From Molossus alvarezi (taxonomy: Eukaryota; Chordata; Mammalia; Chiroptera; Molossidae): a stretch of DNA of 64,000 nucleotides. The stretch's first letter is position 1, and every line of letters begins with the position of its first letter. The stretch spans positions 57,869,001 to 57,933,000 of the forward strand of contig CM073887.1 of NCBI GenBank assembly GCA_037176705.1, read 5' to 3'. Shown here piece by piece: positions 1 to 10,317 of this stretch. The notes beneath the pieces were generated by a model. It saw nothing but the letters and a program-made list of their open reading frames with translations. It was not told where the DNA came from and searched no databases. A program made the position numbers and the translations under genes.

Positions 1-44
1 TGAAACTGAGCACACCCTCCCCAACAATACACACACTCCGTAGA

Positions 45-619
45 ATCCTTTGGAACTTTTATTGTTGGGTTGGAGAAGGTTTTGATCTGTCTCCCTATCA
101 GCCTCCCACCTCAGAATATGAAAGGACCCCAGGGGTCTCAACACCAACCCTGGGGTCCACAGTCTTAGAACCCCAGCAGCCAGGGTTGGAGGGAGAGGGT
201 CTGGAAAGCTGGAAGTGGGCAAAGGCTGGGCTGGGGCAAGGGCATCATTTGGGCTCCCTAGGAGACAGTAGCCACAGTTGGGGCAGGAGAGTTGCAGTTT
301 TGGCAAGGGTTTCTTCAGTGTGGCCAGTTTGGGTAGAGTAGGGGTTCCATTGCACAGGGGACAGTGTAGTCCAGACAAAGGCATGATATTGGGCTGGGGA
401 GAGGTCAGGAATCAGGATCACGGGCAACCATTTGGCCAAGTAGGGATATAGCTTGCTCGGGGTTAGGAGAGGCTGGTCAAAAGTCAGGGTTATTTGGGGG
501 CACTGTGTTGGAGTCCATGGTGCCTGACCTCCATGACTTGCTGACAAATGAATGTATAAGGAGCCAAAGACAGGTACTCAGCATTTCCCCTGGTACCCCC
601 AGCCGTCATGTTCCCTGGT
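45..619 (-). other. RLN3: Probable RLN3 3' UTR with poly(A) signal
   Basis: Downstream of the RLN3 stop no further exon is recognised. The minus-strand AATAAA at 63-58 is the first good poly(A) signal and would end the transcript near position 40. A 100-codon minus-strand open frame at 547-245 resembles nothing I know and is taken as chance. The UTR length is inferred. Confidence 0.5.
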
Positions 620-849
620 CTAGCAGAGCCTGCTGATTTCACTTTCGCTGCAGCCCAACGTGCAGCAGTTGCTGGCGAGTTCAATCACTATATCTCTGGG
701 TGCCTGCAGAGCCCCTGGGGTTCCCTGCCAGCTGCGTTGGCTCCTATAGAAAGCCTGGGGGGACTTGGTCAGGGCCAGCCACTCACTGGAGGCTACTGCC
801 TCTTCCAGCTTGCTGTCTGCATCAGGTTCTGCATCTGGGAAGGCATCCC
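620..849 (-). CDS. RLN3: RLN3 coding exon 2: C-peptide and A chain
   Basis: The exon starts after TTTTTTGCAG (acceptor AG at 851-850) and ends at TAG 622-620. It encodes most of the C-peptide and an A chain with all four cysteines. The human dibasic-type RGSR before the A chain is QAPR here, so only the P1 arginine remains. Confidence 0.93.
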
Positions 850-2306
850 CTGCAAAAAATGAGATGAGTTAATGCTTAGAGCTCCGTTTCTGTTACACCC
901 AGAGTCCTGGCTCCTGGTTGGTCCAACTACTTTTCTGTTCTTGTGACATGGTCTCATGGTTAAAGGTTTTGATTCCATTCAGGCCTAGGTTCCAGCTTTG
1001 ATGGGCAGAATATTCAACCTCACTGAGCTTGATTTTCCTGTCTTTTTTTTTTATTCTTTGTTTATGGAGGACCTGATGGTTAAGAACATGTATTTGGGAG
1101 CCAGACTGATTAAGCACCAACCCACCTTCTCGAAGATATAATCCTGAACAAGTGAATTTACTTCTCTGAGTCTTGGTTTTCTTGTCTGCAAAGTGAGGAA
1201 AATAATGACTCCCACTTTCTAGGGTTTCATACAGACTAGATGAGTTCATTAATACCCATTTTAAAAAGTTAGAATTGAGTGTGGCACATGATAAGCACTC
1301 AAAATAGCACTGAGCATTTATCGAGAAAACTGTGTGCCAGACATTGTTTTAAGGGCTTTCATGGATAAAATTCTTTACTCCTCTCAATGACCCCATGAGG
1401 TGGGTGCTGTTGTTACTACCTCATTTTCCATAGAACACACAGCTATTGAATTGTAGAGCTGTTATTTTAACCCAGGCAGTGTGTTTTCTAGGTCCACATT
1501 TATATCATCATTATCACCAACACTTATTTTTGTTAGACCCATCCCCTTTAGGAAACTAGACCCCCTACTCCCTGCTTGAGCCCAAGCTGAAGGTCCTGCC
1601 TTTCTTGGACTGTGTCCTTATCTGTTTTGATTCAGTTTTGCCACCGAGCAACCTTGTGAGATGCAGGGACTCTGCCTCCCATTTGTAGATAAAGAGGATC
1701 AGAGATGGAAAGCAACTTGATGGGAGGGTCACTCACCCACTAGGTGGAAATATCTGGCCTTGGACACACCACACCCCTTACACTATCTTCACCAAGGGGT
1801 TGGAAAGCACTTTAGTGTCAGCTTCTGAATGGTGTCCCCCTAGAGTCCTGTAAGCAGCAGCCTTGCTCAGCACAGGGCTAGGCACATAGCAGGTGCCCCA
1901 GAAATAGTACTCTCTCCTCTGACATTTAGCCAGTGGAGATGGCTTGCGACACCCATTCCAGCTTTGCTGTTTTGCCAACTAGCTCAGCTTCAAGGATGGG
2001 CAGGTCTCCTCAGCTCCAAGTCATGGGCAGGGACTCACCTTTGTCCCTGCCTCTTTGGGCCTATCTCATGTCTCACATTCCCCTTTCCCCCCTCCACTAC
2101 CTCCATGCCTCACCCATTGCTTCACGGGCCAGGATGTCCAACCGCCTCCATCTGGAGCTTCCGCAGGTGAAGATGATTGCCCGGATGATCTTCCAGCCGC
2201 AAATCTTCACTCTGTCCTCAGATACTTCCCTGGCTTCAGTTTCCAGCCACAATGCCCCCGCCATCACCCACACAGACAGCAACAGCAGCAGTGGGTGCTT
2301 GGCCAT
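620..2306 (-). CDS. RLN3: Relaxin-3 preproprotein (two coding exons)
   Basis: The CDS is exon 1 at 2306..2114 and exon 2 at 849..620, joined in phase 1 (donor GTGAGG, acceptor TTTTTTGCAG): 423 nt, 140 residues against 142 in human. Relaxin-3 is a secreted two-chain neuropeptide of the insulin superfamily that acts on RXFP3 in brain. In order: a hydrophobic signal peptide (residues 1 to about 25), a B chain with two cysteines 11 residues apart and the terminal SRW, a C-peptide containing SSEWLALTKSPQAFYR, and an A chain with the CC-x3-C-x8-C pattern, ending at TAG 622-620. The start ATG sits in CCAACATGG just before the signal peptide. Cysteines, splice sites and frame are intact. Odd points: B-chain Arg8 is Lys, Arg12 is Trp and Glu13 is Lys, and the RGSR site before the A chain is QAPR. 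Position downstream of the RFX1 promoter on the opposite strand matches human synteny. Confidence 0.93.
1065..1310 (+). repeat. MIR-type SINE in RLN3 intron
   Basis: It shows the MIR layout: 'ggttaagaacatg..gggagccagactg', a 'ctctgagtcttggttttcttgtctgcaaa' core region and a 'gcacatgataagcactcaa' end. The rest of the intron (to 1480) holds another old repeat-like stretch, 'tgtgccagacattgttttaagg', of L2/MIR age. Confidence 0.65.
2114..2306 (-). CDS. RLN3: RLN3 coding exon 1: signal peptide, B chain, start of C-peptide
   Basis: This exon encodes the signal peptide, the whole B chain (CGWKIIRAIIFTCGSSRW core) and the first C-peptide residues, and ends in a phase-1 GTGAGG donor at 2113-2108. The C-peptide junction right after SRW keeps two arginines. 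Confidence 0.93.
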
Positions 2307-2393
2307 GTTGGACAGGGAAGCCTGGGACAAGAGAGTGGGCACAGCGAGACAGTTCCCCAGTGGTCAGTGCCTCTGCTGCCTCCGGGCCCTCCA

Positions 2394-2399
2394 TTTATA
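2394..2399 (-). promoter_or_regulatory. RLN3: RLN3 TATA box
   Basis: TATAAA (in GTATAAATGG on the minus strand) lies 88 bp upstream of the RLN3 start codon. A TSS about 30 bp downstream, near 2365, would leave a 5' UTR of roughly 60 nt. Confidence 0.7.
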
Positions 2400-2559
2400 C
2401 ATCCAGCCCCCCGCCCCTTGCCTGTTCTGGAGGAACCGAGTGAACTTCCTTTATCTCTTCCAGCAGTGGGGAGGCAATCCTGTTCTGCACACCCTGACCT
2501 TTCCTGTTTCCTGGACTAAGTGATAACCTTTTGCTGGGGATGGGGTGATGTGGTTTGAC

Positions 2560-3690
2560 TCACTGTCATCTTCAACAGAGAAAGGCAAGAAGGCTTCAAT
2601 TCAGCATAGACCAGGAACCTATAACCTCACCAGATCAGGAGAGAGGGTACAGCCAGATCCCTCCCCATCTTAGGGCTGGGGTCCTGGACCTCCTCTATAA
2701 TAACAATAAAAGGTCTGAGCCAGCAGGATATCACATCCACAACACAAGGCAAATGTAGAGCAAAATGGCTTTATTGCACACACCTGGGTACGGGAGGGCT
2801 GAGCCAAAAGGGGTTCATCCTCAAATAACAGTTGGGGTGTAGGTTATATACTCTACTTTTTGCTTCCAGCAGTTCCTCTAACTACTCTGCATGGCCCATT
2901 GTCCACCTTGCGGTTGGACTGGTCTGGTATCTCATCCAGACTGTCTTGCGGATAACCTGATCATCCTTATCTGTACTCAATAGAAGGCTGAACAAAGGTC
3001 ATGCAAGCAACACAATTTTTCACAGGTCCCGCCTTTTGCAAGCTTTTACCCTTACCCTTTAAAACATTACTAACCCTTCTTTTTTTAAAAAGTATTATTA
3101 TTATCATTACTATTATTTGCGTTTATCTTTAGATAGAGTGGGAGGGAGAGAAAGGAAGAGAGAGAGAGAAACATCGATGTGAGAGAGACATATTGACTGG
3201 TTGCCACCCACATGACCCTAACTGGGCTGGGGACAAACTGCAACCAAGGTATGTGCCTGTAGCCGGAACTGAATCCGAGCCTCTCTGGTCAGCAGGCCGA
3301 TGCTCTAACCGCTGAGCCAAACAGGCCAGGGCATTAAATTATTTTTATTAATTTATTTTTGTTACAGATGTTTCTCCTTTTTTCTACATTGACAGCCTCC
3401 TCCCAATCTCCCTCCACCCCACCCCGTCCCCAGCTTTGTTGTTTATGTTCATTGGTTATGCGTACATGCATATAAGTTCTGTGGTTTATCTCTTCCCTTC
3501 TCCCCACCCCCTCTTCTGATGTTTGTCAGTCTGTACCCTACTTCTACGTCTGGGTCTATTTTGTTCGTCTATTTGTTTTGTTAAAACATTACTAACCCTT
3601 TCATTCCCATCTTATAATGATGATAAAAAGGAGAAAGGGGTGAAGTTTCTTTGTCTACTTCATGCAGGTGTGGGGTCATCGTGGACTCCT
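2560..3690 (-). mobile_element. ERV 3' LTR, split by a later L1/SINE insertion
   Basis: Read on the minus strand this looks like a gammaretroviral-type LTR: a TATA-like 'gtatataacc' (about 2853-2844), then a stretch with 'ggtacccaggtgtgtgcaataaagc' character (signal near 2775) and a U5-like tail toward 2560. It is broken by the insert at 3079-3580. It lies downstream of the gag remnant in the same orientation, so I read it as the 3' LTR of that provirus. Outer borders are approximate. Confidence 0.55.
3079..3580 (-). mobile_element. L1 3' end plus SINE, bracketed by one 20-bp TSD
   Basis: The insert comprises a 5'-truncated L1 3' UTR (3580 to about 3340; same sequence as the L1 end at 7950-8140, reversed) followed in the same sense by a Ves SINE (3332-3115) and an A-rich tail. 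The same 20-bp duplication (starts 'ttaaaacatt', ends 'aaccctt') lies at 3059-3078 and 3581-3600. The host sequence is the ERV LTR. Confidence 0.85.
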
Positions 3691-3706
3691 AAAAAGAATT
3701 TGTTAG

Positions 3707-3950
3707 CCCTGGCGAGTTTGGCTCAGCGGTTAGAGCGTTGGCCTGCGGTCTGGAGAGACCCGGGTTCAGTTCCCGCTATGGGCATGTCCTTCGGCTGCAG
3801 TTTGTCCCCAACCCTGGTTGGGTTGTGCGGTTGGCAGCCACTCGATGTGTACCTTTCACATCGATGTTTCTCTCTCTCTCCCTCTCTTCCTCTCTCTCCG
3901 TCCCTATCTGAACAAAAAATGAAAAAATGTCCTCGGGTGAGGATTTAAAA
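3707..3950 (+). mobile_element. Ves SINE (cctcgggtgagg-tail type)
   Basis: A full-length copy from the 'cctggcgagtttggctcag' head to 'tcctcgggtgaggat'. TSD 'aaaaagaatttgttag' lies at 3691-3706 and 3951-3966. Confidence 0.9.
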
Positions 3951-3966
3951 AAAAAGAATTTGTTAG

Positions 3967-4227
3967 GCCTGGCCAGTTTGGCTCAGTGATTATAGCGTCG
4001 GCCTGCGGTCCAGAGAGACCCGGGTTTGGTTCCCGCTAAGGGCACGTTCCTAGGTTGCAGTTTGTCCCTGGCCCTGGTTGGGTCGTGTAGGAGACAGCCA
4101 CTTGATGTGTCCCTTGCACGTCAATGTTTCTCTCTCTCTCTTTTCCTCTCTCTCCCTCCCACTCTATCTGAACAAAAAATGCAAAAATGTCCTCGGGTGA
4201 GGGTAAGAAAAAAATAAAATAAAATGA
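3967..4227 (+). mobile_element. Ves SINE, abutting the previous copy
   Basis: A full-length tandem neighbour starting directly at the right-hand TSD of the upstream copy; its tail ends in an A-rich run. No third TSD copy is seen after it, so its insertion may have involved a deletion of ERV sequence. Confidence 0.88.
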
Positions 4228-4588
4228 CATTTCCTTCTGGACTAGTGGAATCTAAGTTAGTATATTTTCTCATAGTCTGTGTAAGGCGGGATAGAAAGGT
4301 TGCAGGGTTTTCATTCCTTTCCTGGATTATTTCAGACAGTTTTTCATAGTTAACCACCTTGTATGAGGCTTTTGTAAGTCCCTCAATGAGACATATTACC
4401 ATATGGTCCCTGGCTTTCCTAACTGCCCCATTGTCCTGATAATTCCACCTGGGGTCCTGGCTAGGGACTGCTTTGGCCCCTACAGGGTTAGTGGGGGTCT
4501 GTCATCTCAGATTATTGGCATGGCCCTGGGCATGAGCCCAGACTCAATTTTTATCTTCTGGATTAAGGGTGGGAGAGAGAATAACATG

Positions 4589-4800
4589 GTTCAGCCAGTG
4601 TGGCTAAGTGAGCGTCCACCCATGCACCAAGTGGTCACTGGTTCAATTACCAATCTGGACACATGCCCAGGTTGTGGGCCCGATCCCCAGTGGGGGGCAT
4701 TCAGGAGGCGACCAATCGATCTTCTCTCTCATAGAAGTTTCTATCTCTCTTCTTCTCACTTCCTCTCTCTCTGTAAAATCAATAAAGGAAAAAAAAAGGA
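4589..4800 (+). mobile_element. Ves SINE (aaaatcaataaa-tail type) in ERV gag
   Basis: Head 'cagccagtgtggctaagtgagc', tail 'aaaatcaataaaggaaaaaaa'. TSD 'gagagagaataacatg' at 4573-4588 and 4801-4816. It interrupts the capsid region. Confidence 0.9.
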
Positions 4801-5386
4801 GAGAGAGAATAACATGAATGTCATTCCAAGTTAGATCATAGGACTGGGTAAGGTACTCAAATTCCTGAATATAATTGGTGGAATCCTCAGTAAAGGATTC
4901 TAGTCTTTTATTTATTTGGTACAAATCTGAGAGAGAGAAGGGGACATGAACTCTGATAATTCCCTCAGCTCCCTCTACTTCCCTCAGGGGCATTCTAAAA
5001 CAGGGGGCCTAAGTAGAAGACAGATAGGGACCAGAGATGGTTCCCGGTCCTGTGTGTGAGGGAATCATTTGCAGCAGTAGAGGACTTGGAGCTGGAGTAG
5101 AAGGTTCAGGGTAGGGTGGGGGACCACAGAAGGGACTGGAGGAGGCCCTGCCGGAGGGGCTGAGGGAGAAGGTGGTGGAGCGAAATCAGCTGGGTCAAAG
5201 GAGGAAATAAGAGAAGTTAGCTCTACATCTTCAGAGGGAGGTTTGAGAAGATTAAAAGTAGAGTAGGAAAATTTGGGAGGGAGAGCAAGAGTCACATAAA
5301 AAGGGGTGTGATCTGAGTGCAAAGGGGCCTGGATGTAAGGAAACTCAGACCATTTTCCTTGCCTTCGACAGAAATTGTCTAGGTTG

Positions 5387-5632
5387 CCCTGGCCAGTTTT
5401 GCTCAGCGGTTAGAGCGTTGGCCCGCAAACCGTAGAGTCCCAGGTTCTGTTCCCACTAAGGGCACATGCCGTACTTGCGGTTTGTCCCCGGCCCGTTGGG
5501 GTCGTGTGGGTGGCAACCAGTCAATGTGTCTCTCTCACATCGATGTTTCTCGCTCTCTCTTCCTCCCTCTCTCCTTCCCACTCTATCTGAGGATGAATGC
5601 AAAATGTCCTCGGGTGAGGATACAAAAAAAAA
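5387..5632 (+). mobile_element. Ves SINE in ERV matrix region
   Basis: Head 'ccctggccagttttgctcagc', tail 'cctcgggtgaggatac'. TSD 'gaaattgtctaggttg' at 5371-5386, with one mismatch at 5633-5648. Confidence 0.9.
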
Positions 5633-6232
5633 GAAATTCTCTAGGTTGTTGAGAATGTCAAAAGTGCCGTTCTCAGCTATTGTAACTCATTGTCTAATTT
5701 GTACTGAGGCCACGCAGTGTTGCAGTAAAAAATGAGTCACTTGAGACGTAAGTCCTGAGCGAGCCTTAGGGCCTGTACATTTTTTAGGAGACGTCCTAGG
5801 AGTGTTGCACAAGGAATGGATGATTGAGTGTTTCCCATGTTGCGGTGTGAGATGTTGTGGCCTAGCGGTCTGATGATACAGTAGTGGAAGAAGAAGGTGT
5901 CCCCCCTTCTCCCCTAGAATAGAGAGACGTGCAACTCATCTATATCAGGCGTCCCTAGACATATGGTGAGCTGAGGGAACCTGGTTCCCGAGGAGTGTGT
6001 CCGGACCAGCACTGGATTTCGAGAGGGACGATCACACAGATGTGACTGAGAGACCTGGCTCTCTTATGTCCCGGACAGGGGATAACAGGACAGCCCGGAG
6101 AATCAGACTTGTAGGCAAAAACACTCACCAGTGAATTAGTATCCAGTGTTGCTCAATCGGCAGGAAAAGTTGGAGGGCCGGTATCTGGCTGAGGATGTGA
6201 TTGATCCCGGACCCACAGGAGTTTCAGTTTTG

Positions 6233-6385
6233 CATGATGAAAAGAGTCCTAGAGATGGATGGCGGTGATGGTTGCACAATAATATGTATGTGCTAAATGC
6301 CACTGAACTGAGCACATAAAAATGATTAAGACGGTAAAATTGAGGTTATCTGTATTTTTTTCACAATTAAAAATAATAATTAAAT
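6233..6385 (+). repeat. Old L1 3' end fragment
   Basis: 'gatggcggtgatggttgcacaata' to 'cacaattaaaaataat' matches the 3' end of old mammalian L1s, similar to 10196-10312 in this window. Confidence 0.6.
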
Positions 6386-6619
6386 GCCTAATGAATACCA
6401 TATACATAGAGGAGCTGTGATGTGCTGGAAAATGTTTAACAATGGGCTCTCCAGAAAAATATTATCTGTAGCAGTTGCAGTTTCTGGCCAATTTCAAGCT
6501 ACCAATATGATGCCACTGTGATGTCCCCACATTCCTGAAAAGTTGAAATCTGTCCTCACAAGTCACTATAGCTGGCTCCAGGATACCACCAAAAGACAAA
6601 AATAAACATGCAATTTAAA

Positions 6620-6965
6620 TAATCATTTTAAACCAGATACCCATGTCGTCATCACTCAGATCAGGAAATACGATGCCAGCACCATAGATGTCCATCCCCT
6701 CACCCCACATCCTCCATGATCACAATCCCTTGCTTCCCCCCAGAAGTAACCACCATCTTGACTTGAACTATCATCATTTCTTTGTTTTTTATTACAGTTT
6801 TAACTCCAACATGTACCTCTCCAAAACTGAGTCTGTCTTTTTCCTTTTTTTCTTGTTGCACTTGAACAAATTGAAGTTTTTATTGCACAGTGCACAGATT
6901 ATAAGTGGACACTTAGAATAATTTTCACAAACAAAACATTTCTGTAATCACCACTCAAGTCCAGA
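6620..6965 (-). repeat. Old L1-like sequence, antisense
   Basis: Text such as 'agatcaggaaatacgatgccagcacc' and 'agaagtaaccaccatcttgactt' resembles the reverse complement of old L1 3' regions. Family and limits are uncertain; 6386-6620 shows nothing I recognise. Confidence 0.4.
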
Positions 6966-7063
6966 AACAAACACTGTCAGCCTCTACCCAGAACAGGGCA
7001 GTGGGAGGAGGAGTATAGAGGAGTTGGTGGACCTATGTTAAAACTATGAGAAAAATACAGCGC

Positions 7064-8147
7064 TGCAGCAGAATTTTCACTGATTCATCACCCAAGGCAA
7101 CAGAAACAAAGGAGAAAATGAACACATGGGACTACATCAAACTCAAAAGCTTCTGCACAGCAAAAGAAACAATCACCAAAATGAAAAGGCAACCCACTCT
7201 ATGGAAAAGCATAATTTCCAACGATACATCAGATAAGGGGTTAATTTCCAAAATATATAGAGTGCTCATACAACTCAACAAAAGGGAGACAAAGAGCCCA
7301 ATTAAAAAATGGGCAGAGGAACTAAATAGACACCTCTCCAAAAAGGACATACAAATGGCTAAGAGACATATGAAGAAATGCTCAACATCACTAATCATCA
7401 GAGAGATGCAAATTAAAACAAAGAGGTATCACCTCACACCTGTCAGAATGGCCACCATCAACAAATCATCGAACAACAAGTGTTGGTGAGGGTTTGGAGA
7501 AAAGGGGACCCTAGTACACTGCTGGTAGGAATGCAGACTGGTGCAGCCACTATGGAAAACACTATGGGTTACCTCAAAAAATTAAAAATTGAAATTCCAT
7601 TTGACCCAGTGATCCCACTTCTAGGAATATACCCTAAGAAGCCTGAAACACCAATCAGAAAGAATACATGTACCCCCATGTTCGTAGCAGCACTATTTAC
7701 AATAGCCAAGATATGGAAACAGCCCAAATGTCCATCAGTAGACGAATGTATAAAAAAGCAGTGGTACATATACACAATGGAGTACTATGCAGCTGTAAGA
7801 AAGAAAGATCTCTTATCCTTTGAGACGACATGGAGGGACCTGGAAAGTATTATCCTAAGCGAAACAAGCCAAACAGAGAAAGAAAAGTATCATATGATCT
7901 CACTTATTTGTGGAATATAATGAACATAACAGGAATGGGGTAGTCCTAGAGACGTGGAAGTGGGGTACAGACTGACAATCCCCAGGAGAGGGGGTTGGGG
8001 GGAGACAAACCACAGAACTTATATGCATGTATGCATGAACAATGGACATGGACAACAAAGCTGGGGACGGGACAGGGAGGGAGGGAGAAGGGGGAATCAG
8101 TGAAGGAAAAAGGAGAAATATCTGTAACAAAAATAAATTAATTAAAA
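7064..8147 (+). mobile_element. 5'-truncated L1: ORF2 C-terminus and 3' UTR
   Basis: This covers the last third of L1 ORF2: the '[19 protein letters not shown]' region, the 'LGIYPKKPETP' region, 'YYAAVRKKD', and an end near 7918. The frame shifts near 7485. The 3' UTR runs to 'ctgtaacaaaaataaattaatt'. It is a dead copy: no ORF1, no reverse transcriptase. TSD 'aaaaatacagc' at 7051-7061 and 8148-8158. Confidence 0.9.
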
Positions 8148-8156
8148 AAAAATACA

Positions 8157-8404
8157 GCACCGGCTGGTTTGGCTCAGCAGTTAGAGCATCAGTCCATGGA
8201 CCAAAGAGTTGAGAGTTCAATTCTAGTCATGGGCACATGCTTCAGTTGCAGTTTGGTCCCCGGCCCTGGCCCAGGTCCTGTGGCAGACAGCCAATTAATG
8301 TGTCTCTCATGTTGATGTTTCTCTCTATCTCTCCCCCCACCCCCCACTCTATCTGAAGATAAATGATAAATGGAAGTATGTCCTTGGGTGAGGATTAAAA
8401 AAAA
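8157..8404 (+). mobile_element. Ves SINE, older than the adjoining L1
   Basis: Head 'gcaccggctggtttggctcagcag', tail 'ccttgggtgaggatt'. Its own TSD 'aaaactatga..aaaaataca' is at 7040-7059 (now left of the L1) and 8405-8424, so the L1 entered at this SINE's 5' border. Confidence 0.88.
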
Positions 8405-8631
8405 AAAACTATGATAAAAATACAAAAAATTGATAAATACTTTGACTGAAATACTTGGAGGCCTTGCAAAGGTCCTATTTCCCATTAAGGTTCACCCATT
8501 GCTTTACATTAATTGGTGGATCATTTGTGTGGAAATTATTACTGTGATGTTTGTTTACTTGTAATTTTCCATTTATCTCATTCCTTTTACATTTACTATT
8601 ATTTATTATTTGGATTTTTATTTTATTTTTT

Positions 8632-8859
8632 TTAGTCCTGACCCGAGGATATTTTTTCATTTATCTTCAGATAGATAGAAGATATTTTTCCATTTATTTT
8701 CAGGTAGAGTGGGAGGGAGAGAGAGAGACATTGACTGGTTGCCTCCCACACGGGGCTGGGAACCAAACACAACTGAGGTACGTGCCCTTGACCGGAATTG
8801 AACCCAAGACTCTGGTCTGTGGGCCTATGTGCTCACCACTGAGCCAAACCGGCCAGGGC
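8632..8859 (-). mobile_element. Ves SINE
   Basis: A minus-strand copy ending (its 5' end) at 'gagccaaaccggccagggc', with a duplicated 'gatatttttccattt' segment near its tail. Confidence 0.85.
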
Positions 8860-9260
8860 TTCATTATTCTGTAATGAAGAGTTGTTCTGTCTCCATTGAT
8901 TTGTTTATTCAGTTGTTTCTTTATACCCATGTGGATTCGTGAACAGTTATTTTAGTCTTTGGGTTATAATCCAGTACTATTGTTATTTATTTTCTTGTCC
9001 AGATTGTTTCAGCTTTGGCCACTTGGAGCTCTTTCAGTTGGCCCTGTTGTCAACATTTTATTTCAGGCACTATTCTTTTGACATGACTCCATTTGTTCGT
9101 TTGTTTTTAGTACTTTCTTACTTTCTGGTGCCACAAAATGTCCCAGTCTCATCTTGTGTTTTCCCCACCCCATTCCTAGAATCAGCACTTTTCTCAAGGA
9201 ACCTGGGGAACAGCATTGGGAAACCAAGGTCTGGGTGCTGGGTGTGCTTATTGCTACCGG

Positions 9261-9273
9261 GGGGGGGGGGGGA
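9261..9273 (+). repeat. G homopolymer
   Basis: A run of about 13 G, likely length-unstable and an assembly-error spot. Confidence 0.8.
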
Positions 9274-9331
9274 GCGCATTATGTCATTGCTTCTAGGCCC
9301 TCTCACCTGATAGCATTATGGTTTTTTTTTT

Positions 9332-9766
9332 TTAGTCCTCACCCAAGGATGTGTTTATTGATTTGAGAGAGAGAGAAAGAAACATCAGTGTGAGAAACAT
9401 CAGTTCGTTGCCTCCCACATGGGGAATCAAACCCGAAACCCAGGTATGTGTCCTGACTGGGAATTAAATCCACAACCTTTTTTTTTTTTTTAATATTTTT
9501 TCTTTACTGATTTTAGAAAGAGGAAGGAAAAGGGGGAGAGAGATAGAAACATTGATGAGAAAGAACATCTATTGGCCACCTCCGGCATGCCCCCCACTGG
9601 GAATTAGGCCCACAACCTGGGCATGTGCCTTGACCGGGAATCGAACTGGCAGCCTCTTGGTGCATGGGTCGATGCTCAACCACTGAGCCACACTGGTCAG
9701 GCAAACCCACAACCTTTTGGTTCACAGGGATAATTCTCCAACCAACCGAGCCACCTGGCCAGGGCA
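9332..9766 (-). mobile_element. Ves-like SINE interrupted by a younger SINE
   Basis: The older copy is 9332-9477 plus 9703-9766 ('gagccacctggccagggc'). A second minus-strand SINE of the other subtype (9478-9702) sits inside it, with 'aaaycccacaacc'-like TSDs at 9466-9477 and 9703-9714. Confidence 0.85.
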
Positions 9767-9839
9767 CTTTTTAAGAAAAATATTGAAGTAAATTCATATA
9801 AAATGAATTGTTTTAAACATCACATGTACCTTGCTGCAC

Positions 9840-10312
9840 ACACACAGTCATAGCAGCAATATTCAAAACAACCCAAAAAGCAGAAACAACCCAAATGTCC
9901 ATCACCAGATGAATGTATAAACAAAATGTGGTCTATCCATACAACAGGATATTACTCAGTTATACAAAGGAATGAGGTTCTGATACATGCTACAGTGTAG
10001 ATGAATCTCAGAATACATGATGCTGAGTGAGAGAAGCCAGACACAAAAGGTCATATATTGTATTCCATTGATATGAAATATCCAGAATAGGCAAATCTCT
10101 AGAGACAGCAAGACCAGTGGTTGCCAAGGGTTGAGAGAAGGGAGGAATGGGGAGTAATTGCTACTGGGTATCCCTTTTCATGAAAATGTTTTGGAACTAG
10201 ACAGAGGTGATGGTTGCACAGCATTGTGAAATACTTAATGCCACTCAACTGTTCACTTTAACATGGTTAATTTTATGTATATAAATTTCACCTCAATATT
10301 TAGAAAACAATA
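9840..10312 (+). repeat. Old L1 3' end
   Basis: 'cagcaatattcaaaacaaccc', 'caaatgtccatcaccagatgaat' and 'ggtgatggttgcacagcattg' are the typical 3' ORF2/UTR text of an old L1. Confidence 0.7.
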
Positions 10313-10317
10313 GGGCC

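Larger units (their letters stand above)
4239..6225 (-). pseudogene. Gammaretrovirus-like ERV: leader and degraded gag
   Basis: On the minus strand, from 6225 down: a primer-binding-site-like segment (GGTCCGGGAT, near 6206), an untranslated leader with a GTGAGT donor-like site near 6125, then matrix, proline-rich p12-like and capsid regions of a gammaretroviral Gag. The proline-rich part is at about 5330-5060; the capsid start is near 4993 and its C-terminal part is at 4402-4239. The frame is broken by stops, shifts and two SINE insertions (4589-4800, 5387-5632). No pol or env is present: capsid is followed, after two SINEs, by the 3' LTR. The 5' LTR is missing; an old L1 end abuts the primer-binding-site side. 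It is a dead, internally deleted provirus. Confidence 0.75.

Noticed and set aside
245..547. 100-codon minus-strand open frame downstream of RLN3
   Set aside because: No recognisable domain, no splice context, lies between the RLN3 stop and a poly(A) signal; taken as 3' UTR.
3523..4402. Several 60-140 codon open frames on both strands
   Set aside because: They translate SINE heads and bodies (phrases like LGCSLSPAL, RCFSLSL recur across the window); not genes.
7046..7920. Two long open frames
   Set aside because: They are a frameshifted L1 ORF2 C-terminus, not a host gene.
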